Positions 33,301-40,944 of a stretch of 64,000 nt of DNA are shown in pieces; position 1 is the stretch's first letter, and each line of letters opens with the position of its first letter. The translations under genes were made by a program, and so were the position numbers. A model generated the notes under the pieces. It was not told where the DNA came from. It did no database searches and was given only the letters and a program-made list of their open reading frames with translations. The stretch is from Anisus vortex (Eukaryota > Mollusca > Gastropoda > Planorbidae), in the NCBI GenBank assembly GCA_949126835.1, contig OX421492.1, positions 43,798,998 to 43,862,997 on the forward strand. Direction: 5' to 3'.

Positions 33301-35725
33301 TTGTCTCTCCATTTCCATTTCAAATTTTTTTAGAAATGTATCAATAGAACCATCCTTTTCATTAAATAATTGGAAAGTAAATCTGCACATGTTATTTCTA
33401 ATAGCCATTTCCTGGTCAACAACAGGTCTAGTGACTCCAATGTTTACATTTGCAGTGTTATTTTTAGCTTCTAATTCTAACTTTTTAAACTCTATCTCTA
33501 ATCTCTTTAATTCCATCTCATCAGCTTTATCTTTAGCCCTTTCTTCTCTTTCTTTTTCTTTATCAATTTGTTTTAATCTCTCTGGCTCAATCCCATCAGC
33601 TCTAGCTTTTTCTTTAGCCTCTAAATACTCTCTCCATTTTCTCTCCACCCACTCATCCAACTCTTTACCAGTATATCCCAACTCCTTACCAAACCAGGAA
33701 AACCAGTAACTTAACATCATTTAAAACATTAATAAAAATGCAAGACTAGACTCGGAGTACGGATGAGCGTAGGACACACTAGTCTTCTTTATAGAAGGAG
33801 CGTCTGTAATATATAAGACTTATTATAAGTAGCTGTGGTGTAAGCTATAAGTAGCTGTGGTGTAAGCTATAAGTAGCTGTGGTGTAAGCTATAAGTAGCT
33901 GTGGTGTAAGCTATAAGTAGCTGTGGTGTAAGCTATAAGTAGCTGTGGTGTAAGCTATAAGTAGCTGTGGTGTAAGCTATAAGTAGCTGTGGTGTAAGCT
34001 ATAAGTAGCTGTGGTGTAAGCTATAAGTAGCTGTGGTGTAAGCTATAAGTAGCTGTGGTGTAAGCTATAAGTAGCTGTGGTGTAAGCTATAAGTAGCTGT
34101 GGTGTAAGCTATAAGTAGCTGTGGTGTAAGCTATAAGTAGCTGTGGTGTAAGCTTTAAGTAGCTGTGGTGTAAGCTATAAGTAGCTGTGGTGTAAGCTAT
34201 AAGTAGCTGTGGTGTAAGCTATAAGTAGCTGTGGTGTAAGCTATAAGTAGCTGTGGTGTAAGCTATAAGTAGCTGTGGTGTAAGCTATAAGTAGCTGTGG
34301 TGTAAGCTATAAGTAGCTGTGGTGTAAGCTATAAGTAGCTGTGGTGTAAGCTATAAGTAGCTGTGGTGTAAGCTATAAGTAGCTGTGGTGTAAGCTATAA
34401 GTAGCTGTGGTGTAAGCTATAAGTAGCTGTGGTGTAAGCTTTAAGTTTAAGTTTTAAGAATTAAAAGAAGAAGTTGTAACTGAGAAAATAAAATAAAATG
34501 GATTTCTGAAAATTGAGCTCGACTTAAAAATGTTCTTATTAGGTTAAAGGTTGTATCCAGGGGCTAAGCCAGAAATTTGTTTGGGGGGGGGGGGGGCTGA
34601 ACTTTCAGGTGACAAACATTTACCGAATTCAAGGAGGGGCTGCACTTTTGTGTGGCAAACATTTACCAAATTTTTAGCAAAATATATTACCAGTACATAT
34701 TTAAGAAAACAAATTGCCACCCTCATCCCCCCCCCACCTGTGTCTGTATGTTAATGTTTCAAAATTATATTCACTAATTAAAAGCTTTTATTTTACCTTG
34801 TATGTCATGATAGTAATCTTTGTTCTCCTTCCCCAATTATCTTCTTCCAGATACACCACTGCAGATACAAAAGCTCATTCCAACTTATGAGACAGAATCT
34901 ATGCAACTGGAGCAATTGTCTGTAACTATGAGACTACTAACCAACAAAATACACAAACTTGAGAGCCAAATTGTGTCAGAAACCCCTACTAAGGTAAATG
35001 ATGTCTTGCCAAGCCTCCCAGAGAATTTTGTATTTCCACTTGATGATGTTGAACAACTAAAAAGTCTGAACACTTGTCTAACAGATTTATCAGTCAAAAA
35101 GAAAATGGTAAGGAAAGAAAATACAAAACTAATTAGCAATTGTCAAATATTTATGGCATCTATAAAGCTTACAAATATATATATATAATTGTGTGATTAT
35201 TCATCAGGTACTTTATCTCCTAAACTATGGAGGGAAGAATGCTAAAGATGCACTGTACAGGATATTAAAGGAACTTTTGGCACCATCATTGAGTGTGAAG
35301 TACAGTATGGAAGGCAAAAAGGGAAAACTCAAATTTAATGATTTGAGAAACATTAAATTTACAATTTTTGGTATATAAGATTAATAATATCAACATATAT
35401 TTATTTTGATGTTTCACTTTCAGCTCAAATCTAAAAACATATTATAATGCCTTTATTCTAAAAATAATTCAAAAAGTTGCTCAATATACCAGTATCTTCT
35501 ACATACAAGTAAATGTATTCTTTAAAAAAAAATCATTTTGCTTTTTGTATTATTAGACCTCCTGATAATGTTTCAGAGTCTGTCATGAGCCGATATCCAT
35601 GCACCATTAAAGACCTTGAAAAAAATACAGGATCATGGTTGGCAGTATCAGCAGACAGGGGTGGAGGAAGAAAGAGAAGGGGTGAGTCATCAACAAAGGC
35701 TACTCAAATTAATAACACATTATAA
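23098..35725 (+). CDS. DUF4806-domain protein, copy 1 (five coding exons)
   Basis: Exons: 23098-23900 (ATG at 23117), 24024-24221, 34851-35107, 35208-35370 and 35577-35725. Junction phases are 1, 1, 0 and 1; all use GT-AG. A TATCTAG acceptor before the ATG implies an upstream non-coding exon. The product is about 516 residues. Residues 1-74 form a compact, unrecognised N-terminal domain with VQVIGHLYLSVDTGKTIDY. About 75-330 is Ser-rich and low complexity, with basic clusters (PSSKRTK, SPKHKKNR) that look like nuclear signals, an acidic stretch and a SUMO-type IKEE motif near 251. A short coiled coil follows. The C-terminus matches DUF4806: LPENFVFPLDDVEQL, LLNYGGKNAKDALYRILKEL, GKKGKLKFNDL and a closing WLAVSADRGGGRKRR. 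DUF4806 function is not established; nuclear location is inferred. Intron 3 is about 10.6 kb because of transposons. The stop is followed at once by a 25-bp satellite. Confidence 0.85.
24556..24790. mobile_element. piggyBac-like terminus or MITE
   Basis: TTAA (24556-24559) is followed by CCCTATCCCTACTAGGTGGG and GTCAATTTGACCC. A second copy of CCCTACTAGGTGG with CATTTTGACCC lies at about 24758-24782 in direct orientation. TTAA plus a CCCT start fits piggyBac-type ends, but an inverted partner with TTAA was not found. Confidence 0.4.
25138..25944 (-). other. Coding-like relics of unknown protein
   Basis: Two minus-strand frames (25138-25416 and 25660-25944) have protein-like composition, e.g. 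LEYDNVYQCLVG-type and LGNCAKLIDVEHFTQVVNAF segments. They do not join in one frame and I recognise no domain. The first codons of the second run into the G-rich MITE at 25886, so its start is not real. A decayed transposon gene or pseudogene within the DUF4806 intron is the likeliest reading. Confidence 0.25.
25886..26073. mobile_element. G-tract MITE, copy A
   Basis: It starts AGCCAGACATTT with a G12 tract, has a core GTGACAAACATTTA and TTTTTTAGCAAATTTAGTAC, then a second G13 tract and a C-rich end. The core matches copy B at 34557-34745, so both belong to one family. No clear target duplication is seen. Confidence 0.55.
26075..27890. other. Intronic DNA, no gene recognised
   Basis: Intron 3 of the DUF4806 gene. 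A minus-strand open frame (27251-27535, 94 codons) and a + frame (26322-26525) show no recognisable domain and are probably chance or transposon relics. Confidence 0.4.
27895..28035 (+). pseudogene. LINE 3'-coding fragment (CR1/L2-like)
   Basis: The + strand encodes NAYKYSFFPSGIRA, a stop in place of Trp, then NGLPE. This is nearly the same as the C-terminal motif of the LINE at 44.3 kb (NAYKYSFFPSGIRAWNGLPE), followed by a different tail. It is a 5'-truncated insertion of a related subfamily and directly abuts the LTR at 28041. Confidence 0.75.
28041..28324 (-). repeat. 3' LTR of the gypsy element
   Basis: On the minus strand it begins TGTGAGGATTT and ends GCCGGCA, so it has TG...CA ends over 284 bp. 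It contains an AATAAA and a TATATATAG word. The start is immediately preceded by a purine-rich tract. No second copy is present in the window, so the boundaries rest on the TG/CA ends and the polypurine tract. Confidence 0.65.
28325..28334 (-). other. Polypurine tract of the gypsy element
   Basis: GATGGGGGAA on the minus strand, abutting the LTR; this is the expected position of the plus-strand primer for reverse transcription. Confidence 0.6.
28335..29379 (-). other. Gypsy 3' untranslated region with ~60-bp repeats
   Basis: About 1 kb separates the RNase H stop from the polypurine tract. It has no open frame of note. 28965-29115 holds three imperfect ~60-bp tandem units sharing GACATGACCTCGATTC and GTTGATAATGT-like words. 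Confidence 0.6.
29380..31914 (-). CDS. Gypsy integrase-RT-RNase H polyprotein segment
   Basis: 844 codons. Residues 1-50 are the HHCC zinc domain (H-x-I-P-L-A-G-H...C-K-V-C). About 70-200 is the integrase core with the DDE acids in AIDIIG, SDRGTQF and CERFNK. A chromo-less C-terminal integrase region follows to about 350. RT spans about 430-640 with IRLCVDYRKLN, KLDMAKGYYQV, SFGLVNAPATF and the active site FYLDDICVF. RNase H lies at about 710-830 with VVLTDAS, EREALGVVW and MTDHKPL. All key acids are present. The ATG overlaps the stop of the upstream protease frame as TAATG. The frame is intact, but its start lies just before the integrase zinc finger, so the ancestral protein probably continued from the protease frame. 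Confidence 0.9.
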   Translation of the reverse strand: MTNVHSIPLAGHMGVGKTKNRIIQHYFWPKMSKDVKRFVKQCKVCQMKGSGSNFTKAPIQKGVTATRPFQKVAIDIIGLMPIMSNRGHRYILTLIDICSRYAEAVPLKKIESTDIVQALYLIFTRIGFPEEIISDRGTQFTSKLTKEFMETFGIKQKFTTPYHPQCIGMCERFNKTLKEMLSKVSNEDPKNWDLAIPSILFAYRETTHDSTGFSPFELIYGNNPRNPLSILKEPLVGTSENREMTNYELVTNKKQQLEIALEEARKNSDNNKEKNINRVNQDRKLRTLEPGDKALLKLKNQNNKLFTEWLGPYDVVRKVTNVDYEIRIKDQLKVFHINNLKKYNDQSVESNICCSIISEEIKEDIEEIATVNTQGQQTYKDVNLEKLTHEQAYEMAKIIHRHKGIFSDLPGKTNVIQHDIIVTDDKQVRLKPYTIPIHLRDNLQKEIDELVSMGLIEPSNSAYASPIVLVKKKDKTIRLCVDYRKLNNVTLFDPYPMNNAEDIMAQLSNATIFSKLDMAKGYYQVGLTDRAKPFTSFVTPLGLYQWKVMSFGLVNAPATFNRMMGMILGHRKDTIFYLDDICVFNDTWKNHLKSLNDIFEIIEKHNLTIKPNKLEIGMKEITFLGHKISNNTIKPLEENITKILKIDIPRNKKEVRSLLGVCNFYRKFIPNFSEMVSPLTELIKKKSPIKIIWSQECEMALNRIKVAFSGQPILRLPDIKKRFVVLTDASLVGLRGILGQYHDNVLHPIQYISRKLSEAGVRYATVEREALGVVWCITKLARYLMGTRFVLMTDHKPLSFINQNKLNNSRIARWSLILQAYSFTVENIPGVDNILADLLSRCGV
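31914..32525 (-). CDS. Gypsy aspartic protease segment
   Basis: About 203 codons read from a GTG at 32525. The catalytic triad is in AVCDTGSSVIAIN near residue 10, and a second conserved segment, PIDLIIGN, lies at about 72. A linker rich in Asn, Glu and Lys follows. It is out of frame with gag (+1) and with the integrase frame (-1). Its own frame is closed by a stop just upstream of the A7 run at 32535-32541, so it has no start codon of its own and must be reached by frameshift or is broken. Confidence 0.8.
   Translation of the reverse strand: MGLIPVHAVCDTGSSVIAINSKYVQSNQYTGEVADCTSFDGRVIKLRLAYIDIRTPYITGRVLAHVINDAPIDLIIGNVESVKECTREEIETWEFNNNQAQCNVINECKASNTEESQTIVNNEKDTSVNSESLLNENFNLEKFKKDQREDTTLNRLFKSTEKGTTNKNSVCKVKNDTQVLVREILINGRQMEQIVVRINIEQK
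32494..33720 (-). CDS. Gypsy Gag (nucleocapsid with two zinc knuckles)
   Basis: 408 codons. A charged coiled coil (about 15-85, KEKARADGIEPERL and DEMELKRLEIEFKK) is followed by a capsid-like region with SYWSGLLGKSF-type and FGSTEEAYRKNFF segments. Two CCHC knuckles follow: CGNCGRNNHVTKDC and CFICKKKGHIARNC. The first ~10 residues (MMLSYWFSWF) are encoded by antisense LINE 3' sequence and are not native gag. The C-terminus runs past an A7 run (T7 in sense) into a short out-of-frame tail that ends within the protease region. Confidence 0.85.
   Translation of the reverse strand: MMLSYWFSWFGKELGYTGKELDEWVERKWREYLEAKEKARADGIEPERLKQIDKEKEREERAKDKADEMELKRLEIEFKKLELEAKNNTANVNIGVTRPVVDQEMAIRNNMCRFTFQLFNEKDGSIDTFLKKFEMEMERQNFSSCYWSGLLGKSFTGDIPSKICMEQSDYASVKEQLLRHFGSTEEAYRKNFFEMTLSKEEDPKSYFDSLTIAMDKWLKCAKIDKSFEELKNFIIRDKAIYSLDKTLKAFIQERSPKTIEEIVDLIRNYKLAHPMAPTSKGEDYQDIICFAKGNENFQRGRQLSRSKMKCGNCGRNNHVTKDCRDKRDNTLTCFICKKKGHIARNCFRRSSSAGNNNNNNRSQGYTQQRDHNSRFNQNRNHCGAVLSRSKGIKFFSRICGINTSSCSL
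33690..33830 (+). mobile_element. LINE 3'-end fragment fused to gypsy gag
   Basis: Read on the + strand this matches the last ~12 codons, stop and 3' untranslated tail of the LINE at 44260-44400. It starts at CAAACCAGGAAAACCAG, passes the TAG stop and the GATGAGCGTAGGAC and AGAAGGAGCGTCTGTAAT words, and ends in a TATAAGACTTATTATAAG tail. It is the 5'-truncated 3' end of that LINE family, opposite in direction to gag, and it sits exactly where the gypsy 5' region is lost. Confidence 0.85.
33831..34445. repeat. 22-bp satellite array, about 28 copies
   Basis: The unit is ATAAGTAGCTGTGGTGTAAGCT, nearly invariant except one TTTAAG variant near 34155 and at the end. It begins in the tail of the LINE fragment, where the first TATAAGTAGCTG arises from the TATAAG tail, so it may have expanded from the LINE end. 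Confidence 0.95.
34557..34745. mobile_element. G-tract MITE, copy B
   Basis: Starts AAGCCAGAAATTTG with a G14 tract, carries two GACAAACATTTACC or GGCAAACATTTACC units and TTTTTAGCAAAATATATTAC, and ends in a C-rich tract. It is the same family as 25886-26073, and the two copies flank the gypsy/LINE/satellite complex inside the same intron. Confidence 0.55.
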
Positions 35726-35994
35726 ATTGTATGAACAAATCCTCATAGAAATTGTATGAACAAATCCTCATAGAAATTGTATGAACAAATCCTCATAGAA
35801 ATTGTATGAACAAATCCTCATAGAAATTGTATGAACAAATCCTCATAGAAATTGTATGAACAAATCCTCATAGAAATTGTATGAACAAATCCTCATAGAA
35901 ATTGTATGAACAAATCCTCATAGAAATTGTATGAACAAATCCTCATAGAAATTGTATGAACAAATCCTCATAGAAATTATATGAACAAATCCTC
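35726..35994. repeat. 25-bp satellite directly after the DUF4806 stop
   Basis: About 10.8 copies of ATTGTATGAACAAATCCTCATAGAA, all but the last nearly identical. The first base follows the TAA (35723-35725), so the array lies in the predicted 3' untranslated region. Confidence 0.95.
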
Positions 35995-36113
35995 AAATAC
36001 AAATAATGACTAATATCTCCTTTGAGGAATTTATTTGTACATTTGTTATAAGCTTTAAACTTTTCAGTTATCTTTCTTTTTTGTTATTTTTTTCTGATGA
36101 ACATGTTTTTAAA

Positions 36114-36119
36114 AATAAA
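36114..36119 (+). terminator. Candidate polyadenylation signal of DUF4806 copy 1
   Basis: AATAAA about 390 bases after the stop and beyond the 25-bp satellite. It is the first canonical hexamer downstream; use of this site is inferred. Confidence 0.35.
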
Positions 36120-37560
36120 GGATTTCATTTTATCTCCAATGATGCTGACATATGATTATTTTTTTAAATTATAAATATGTTACATAAATTTTGTTTTTTC
36201 TATTTAATTTATGTACATTGGAAGAATTTTTACAAATGTGTATAGGCTTGAATAAAAATAAAAGTCTTTACTTAGCTAGCTGTTCAATGACAGACATATA
36301 ATAGACTTGGTTCATGAATGTACATTTTATTATATTTCACATAATCTTTAGGAAGAGCATGGTGGCATTTAAAATATTGCATATCATTTTGAAACTGACT
36401 TTGTGAAATTCTGCTCAAAAGCTATGAGTATATTTATCAATTAAATGATTTCATTATCTACAATCACATTGATGTAACATTACTTACATTTTTGTTAAAA
36501 ATAGTTTACATAATTTTCTTCATTTTTTTTTTATTTTAATGTTTATTAAAACAAAAATAATTTAAAACCATTTTGTTGAATTAAAATGTTTCATACTTAA
36601 TTTGTAGGAAAATGTGTAAAAAAGATCTTGTATCGTTTGAATCCTTCTTTACATTACTTAATCATGTTTGTGTGAGAATAAATTAGTAAACTTTAAAGAA
36701 ATAAAAAGGCAATATGAGGTCAATAAGAACCAACATTATACCAACATTGTAACAAAAAATGATCAAGATTTAATAAGTATTAGGCCAAGATTTAATTATT
36801 ATTGGGCCAGTTTTACTTATGTGATGATTCTGGAATTAGTGCGGTAAGTAGATGATTCAAGCAGCTGAAGACCATTGTACATGTCATCTGTAAATAGGGT
36901 GGACAATTATTCCCCCTTGGGAAGCGTTTGTCTAAATGAGGTATGCACGAACAGAAAGAATCAGTGAAATGTAAGGAATTTATATTTTATATATATGTGG
37001 TTCCTTACTTTTGGTTCTTTGCGACTCTGTTAGCAACAACAGCAACTGTAAATCAGCAACAAGGAGACAAACTTGACGAAGAGTAGTAGATGACTTAGAT
37101 TTTTAAAAAATAGGCTAAGTCAGTAGATTCCAATAACAGAGATACGATGAATAGTTTATTCTCCCAATTAGTAATTAGGATGGAGTCCGTGATGCAGCTT
37201 AGATTAGAAACAATATTTATATGTGTGAACAAAATGAAGACAACCCAAGTTAGCCTACAGCGCAGTACCTGTACCTGTAATGAAATGTGCGTAGGCTATG
37301 TTAACAGCTAGATCTAGATCTAGTTTCAGGAAATAGCTTGTTGGAAATCTCAGTTAAAGTCTGTATCGCTCACTATATTATACAAGTAACTAATCAAAAG
37401 CACCAAATTCAATGATAGATTGTTTAGACAGCATTGCACTGAGAATGACGAGAACTACAATCGTTTGTTACCGTACACACAGAGTTACGCTGGCCATCAA
37501 ATATTTCCTGTGTAGATTTTACGAATCTTTGAAACGGTGCTAGAGCTTTTGGAAATCAAA
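36120..37560. other. Intergenic, no gene recognised
   Basis: AT-rich to 36840, then mixed composition. No open frame or element could be supported. Confidence 0.5.
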
Positions 37561-37564
37561 GACG

Positions 37565-37697
37565 ATTCTTTCAGAGATAATCTAATCAAATTGACAATTA
37601 ATTGTAGAATTCTTTCAGAGATAATCTAATCAAATTGACAATTAATTGTAGAATTCTTTCAGAGATAATCTAATCAAATTGACAATTAATTGTAGAA
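37565..37697. repeat. 44-bp tandem repeat, three copies
   Basis: Units begin ATTCTTTCAGAGATAATCTA at 37565, 37609 and 37653 and end with an AATTGACAATTAATTGTAG palindrome-like segment. Confidence 0.9.
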
Positions 37698-39440
37698 TGT
37701 TTTTCCATAGGAATATTTTTAAAGGAATATTCAATAGCAAGAAGATGACCTCAGTTTGATTAAAACAAAGTGTTATCTTGGCAATCTCAATCGTGTCCAA
37801 ACTTCTAGTGTAGCCTACAAACGCAACATTGGACGCAAATACCTAGGCTTGCTTTTTTAGAGAAAACTGACGAAGATTTACTCATCGAGTCATAGTCAAC
37901 ACCTTGGAGCACTGAATGATATGACTTCAACATTCGATTTAAAGTTAAAGATATTACCGGTATTATAACAAGCTTACAAGAAAAGTCTCTTTCCCAATAG
38001 AGAAGAATTAAAATCAGGTCAACTGCAAGAGGAATCGATAATATTAACAAACAGTGAAGACTAAAACTGAAATTTGTAAGAAATGGGCTAATTAGCTAAT
38101 ATAATAGGCCTTTTATAATCCCGACTTTTGTTTGCATACCGGTACCATTAATTTCTATGGGTTTTGGCAATATATTTTTTATTACATTTCCATCACCATA
38201 TTTAAAAGCCACTGATCTATAAAAAGAATGGATTGCGCATTAATTAATAATAAATTGGTTTGAGCAGTGAGCTATAAATGCTATAATATATGGAGTGCTC
38301 AAAGGAAGTAAATTGTAGGAGAAAATGAGGACTTTTTGATATAGATAAGTGCACTGAGCTATATATTCATGGAATGATAAATCAAATATTTTTTTCTTAC
38401 TTTTTTTAAATTGGTTTATGTGCTCTTTTTAGTTAGGCTGTAGTTGAAATGCGCTATGAGCTTACATTAAGTATTGAGATTTACATTAAAAGTATAGCAA
38501 CCAAACTTGTAATTAATTTGCTTCAATTTGTTTATTCACATAATAAAATTCATAGGAGTAGCCATACAATTACCATAGTATAACATTTGGATGATTTACT
38601 AAATCTTCTTCAATTTTAAATATAGTCTTACCATCTCTACAATTTTTAACAATGGACAATGGACATAAAATGTATGATTACAATTTTTTTCTTATATTCA
38701 AACATATTTTTTTCATAATGTATATTCAATGTTTCCTTAGCTTTAAACAAAATGCAGTTTTCTTAAAAATCAAATCACTTTCAAAATTTTATAATTAGGC
38801 CTACTGTTATGGTTTAATTTCAATAGAACCTATCGACAACCTAAAATATAACACAATCATGATAAAATTATAAGGTAATCATTTCAATAATGAAATTGTG
38901 CATATAGACATCACGTTCATGAATTGCTTATTATATATTGTACTTTTTTAAATCCATCAATTAGGAAAAATTTTATTTCAACATTTGTTTATATCAACAC
39001 ACATACATTCAACAATATTGGCATAAAAAGAGTGTTTGAATTCAAAGTATCATAAAAGTAACATATTTTTAATAATCAACATAATTGTATTTTACATTTC
39101 CTTTCATTTTATACAATACAATTTCAACAAAAGATATTCATTTCCTATTAATAGACTTTAATGTTGTTTGCATTTATATCATAATTTATACTTGATAAAT
39201 AAAGAATATTGAAGAATACTTTTACATGAAATGGCCAATACAAACATGTTTATTCTAACTTGTTTTGATGTTTTCACTTGATATATACACAGAAGTAGAG
39301 ACTATAGAATTGAAAATTATTGGTTCTTAAATTAAACGAGTTTAGAAAAAAAAATTCTTATTTTTTGTCCAGAAACTTTTTCATTAAACATTTTACTAAT
39401 TTTTAAATAGATTTCTATGCAACATTTGATCAACAAAATG
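37698..39440. other. AT-rich intergenic DNA with one MITE
   Basis: No gene. The MITE at 38210-38355 is listed separately. Confidence 0.45.
38210..38355 (+). mobile_element. Short MITE, family of CACTGATCT ends
   Basis: It starts CACTGATCTATAAAAAGAA and ends ATAAGTGCACTG. The interior, with GAGTGCTCAA, GGAGAAAATG and TTTTTGATATAGATA, matches in reverse orientation 43213-43330. The start also resembles the termini of 43406-43978. Confidence 0.45.
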
Positions 39441-39533
39441 ACATGATTACATGTTGGTGATGAATCAAATAAGTGGAAATCTAAACATGATTACATGTTG
39501 GTGATGAATCAAATAAGTGGAAATCTAAACATG
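39441..39533. repeat. 44-bp direct repeat, two copies
   Basis: ACATGATTACATGTTGGTGA begins at 39441 and again at 39485; the copies are identical. Confidence 0.9.
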
Positions 39534-39544
39534 TAAAAAGCCAT

Positions 39545-40160
39545 TTATTGTGACACATTATTAAGGTATTTGTGAAAATGTTTGACACAGCACTTTGCAA
39601 TCAACAAAGTTGTCACTGAAATTTTCAGTTCTCTTTGAAGAGATTTTTCTGTTTCTAGGCATATAGAAAATATATCACTATTGGGTATTGTTAATCCTCC
39701 CTTATTCTTAAAATGTACAAGACTATTTGAAAATGTAACATTATTTTCAAAAGATAAAGTTTCTAAACAAAGGTGACATTTAATTATTTTTTTCATCATC
39801 TTAATCACATATCCTGCAATGTAAGAAATTGCAGCTTCTTTAAATTCTGACAGTCTGCCTTACTTCATAATCTGGGACATTATCAAATGTTATATCTGGT
39901 GTAATAGAATCAATACTAATATTAGTGTCGTAAGCTTTTGAACCTTTTGCTATCGGATTTCTACTGTTCAATATATCAATTAATTTATTAAATGTGTTAT
40001 TAAAATGTACTGTATTATATGAGAATCTTTAAAATTTTCCATTTTGTATTGTTTATTACAAAAAGCTATTGCATCAGCAACACTTGTACTTAAACATTGA
40101 GCTGCTAAATTCACTTTCATTTTTTGCCACACATATATACCGTTTTGAGTCCATGATTCA
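39545..40160 (-). pseudogene. P-element-type transposase C-terminal remnant
   Basis: On the minus strand, starting near 40130: KVNLAAQCLSTSVADAIAFC, then after a frameshift LIDILNSRNPIAKGSKAY, then ISYIAGYVIKMMKK with CHLC and KNKGGLTIPNSDIFSICLE near 39650. This is the order of the C-terminal half of P-element/THAP9-like transposases (the LNSRNP and GGL-P-S signatures). At least two frameshifts and the lack of the N-terminal THAP domain and first acids show it is a relic. P-element termini were not found. Confidence 0.7.
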
Positions 40161-40380
40161 AATAAGCTATGTAGCCCTCAGTGGTATTTCTCTATTGGAC
40201 TAAATTATCATAGCATAACATGCCGCTGGTGCAGGAGATTAAGGCAGAGGCATGCGGTGAATTTAGGTACATGCAATATTGCAATGGCATTAGGCCTACA
40301 TGCGTTTGCTTGTTCCGTTCATGTTTAGTAGCCTAGGTCTTGTCTCTTATCCAGTATTTATAGGACGTTGTTTACATATC

Positions 40381-40611
40381 TAGGGCCGTATTTAGGATTG
40401 TGGGGCCTCTGTTCAAAATTTTTAGTGGGGGCCCCTCCCTGCCTTCCGCATATGTTGCGCTTAGCTAGCTTGCACTGAAGCGCTTAATATTGTAGGGGAA
40501 AAAATGGGGATGTCACACAAAAATATTTTCTTTTTTATGTGTGTGAGCCCCCCTTTTGCGTGGCGGCCCCTGTTTCAAGGAACACGTGGAACATGCTTAA
40601 ATACGCCACTG
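40381..40611. mobile_element. MITE with GGCCGTATTTA ends, copy A
   Basis: Left end TAGGGCCGTATTTA pairs with right end TAAATACGCCACTG (CAGTGGCGTATTTA inverted). Flanks share CATATC (40375-40380 and 40614-40619; 7 of 8 if an 8-bp duplication is assumed). The interior has GGGGCCCC-rich parts. The same family surrounds the nested element at 48672-51961. Confidence 0.6.
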
Positions 40612-40655
40612 TGCATATCCGTTATACAGTCACACAATTTAACCTCTTACGATAA

Positions 40656-40733
40656 CTTGACTCTGTCATGGGTTGTATAAATATCATTGTTAGGCTTGAC
40701 TCTGTCATGGGTTGTATAAATATCATTGTTAGG
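40656..40733. repeat. 39-bp direct repeat, two copies
   Basis: CTTGACTCTGTCATGGGTTG starts at 40656 and 40695; the copies are identical. Confidence 0.9.
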
Positions 40734-40944
40734 CCAACTGGTTCAGTGGTGCATTAAAGTACCAGCATTTGAAAATTTTTTTAAAAAATATTTATATGTT
40801 TTTGTTAAATAATAACAAGTGTATATTAATAAAATCAAAAATTAAACATACTACATTCTGTTTATTCAGCTCAAAAAGGGTTGGTACAGCATTTTCTATT
40901 TAATCTTGTTTGCTTTCCATATCTGCCAAACATTTTTTCTTCTA

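Larger units (their letters stand above)
28041..33689 (-). mobile_element. Ty3/gypsy element, Gmr1-type order, lacking 5' LTR
   Basis: Minus-strand order is gag, protease, integrase, reverse transcriptase, RNase H, then a ~1 kb 3' untranslated stretch, polypurine tract and 3' LTR. Integrase ahead of RT is the copia-like arrangement known in Gmr1-type gypsy elements. The proteins are gypsy-like in motif content. No 5' LTR or primer-binding site is present: at 33690 the sequence changes to the 3' end of a LINE and then a satellite. The element lies in antisense orientation in intron 3 of the DUF4806 gene. Confidence 0.9.

Noticed and set aside
33389..33709. + strand 106-codon Ser/Leu-rich frame
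   Set aside because: Shadow of the charged coiled-coil region of gag on the other strand.
37805..38050. 81-codon minus-strand frame
   Set aside because: No domain, splice context or codon bias; likely chance.
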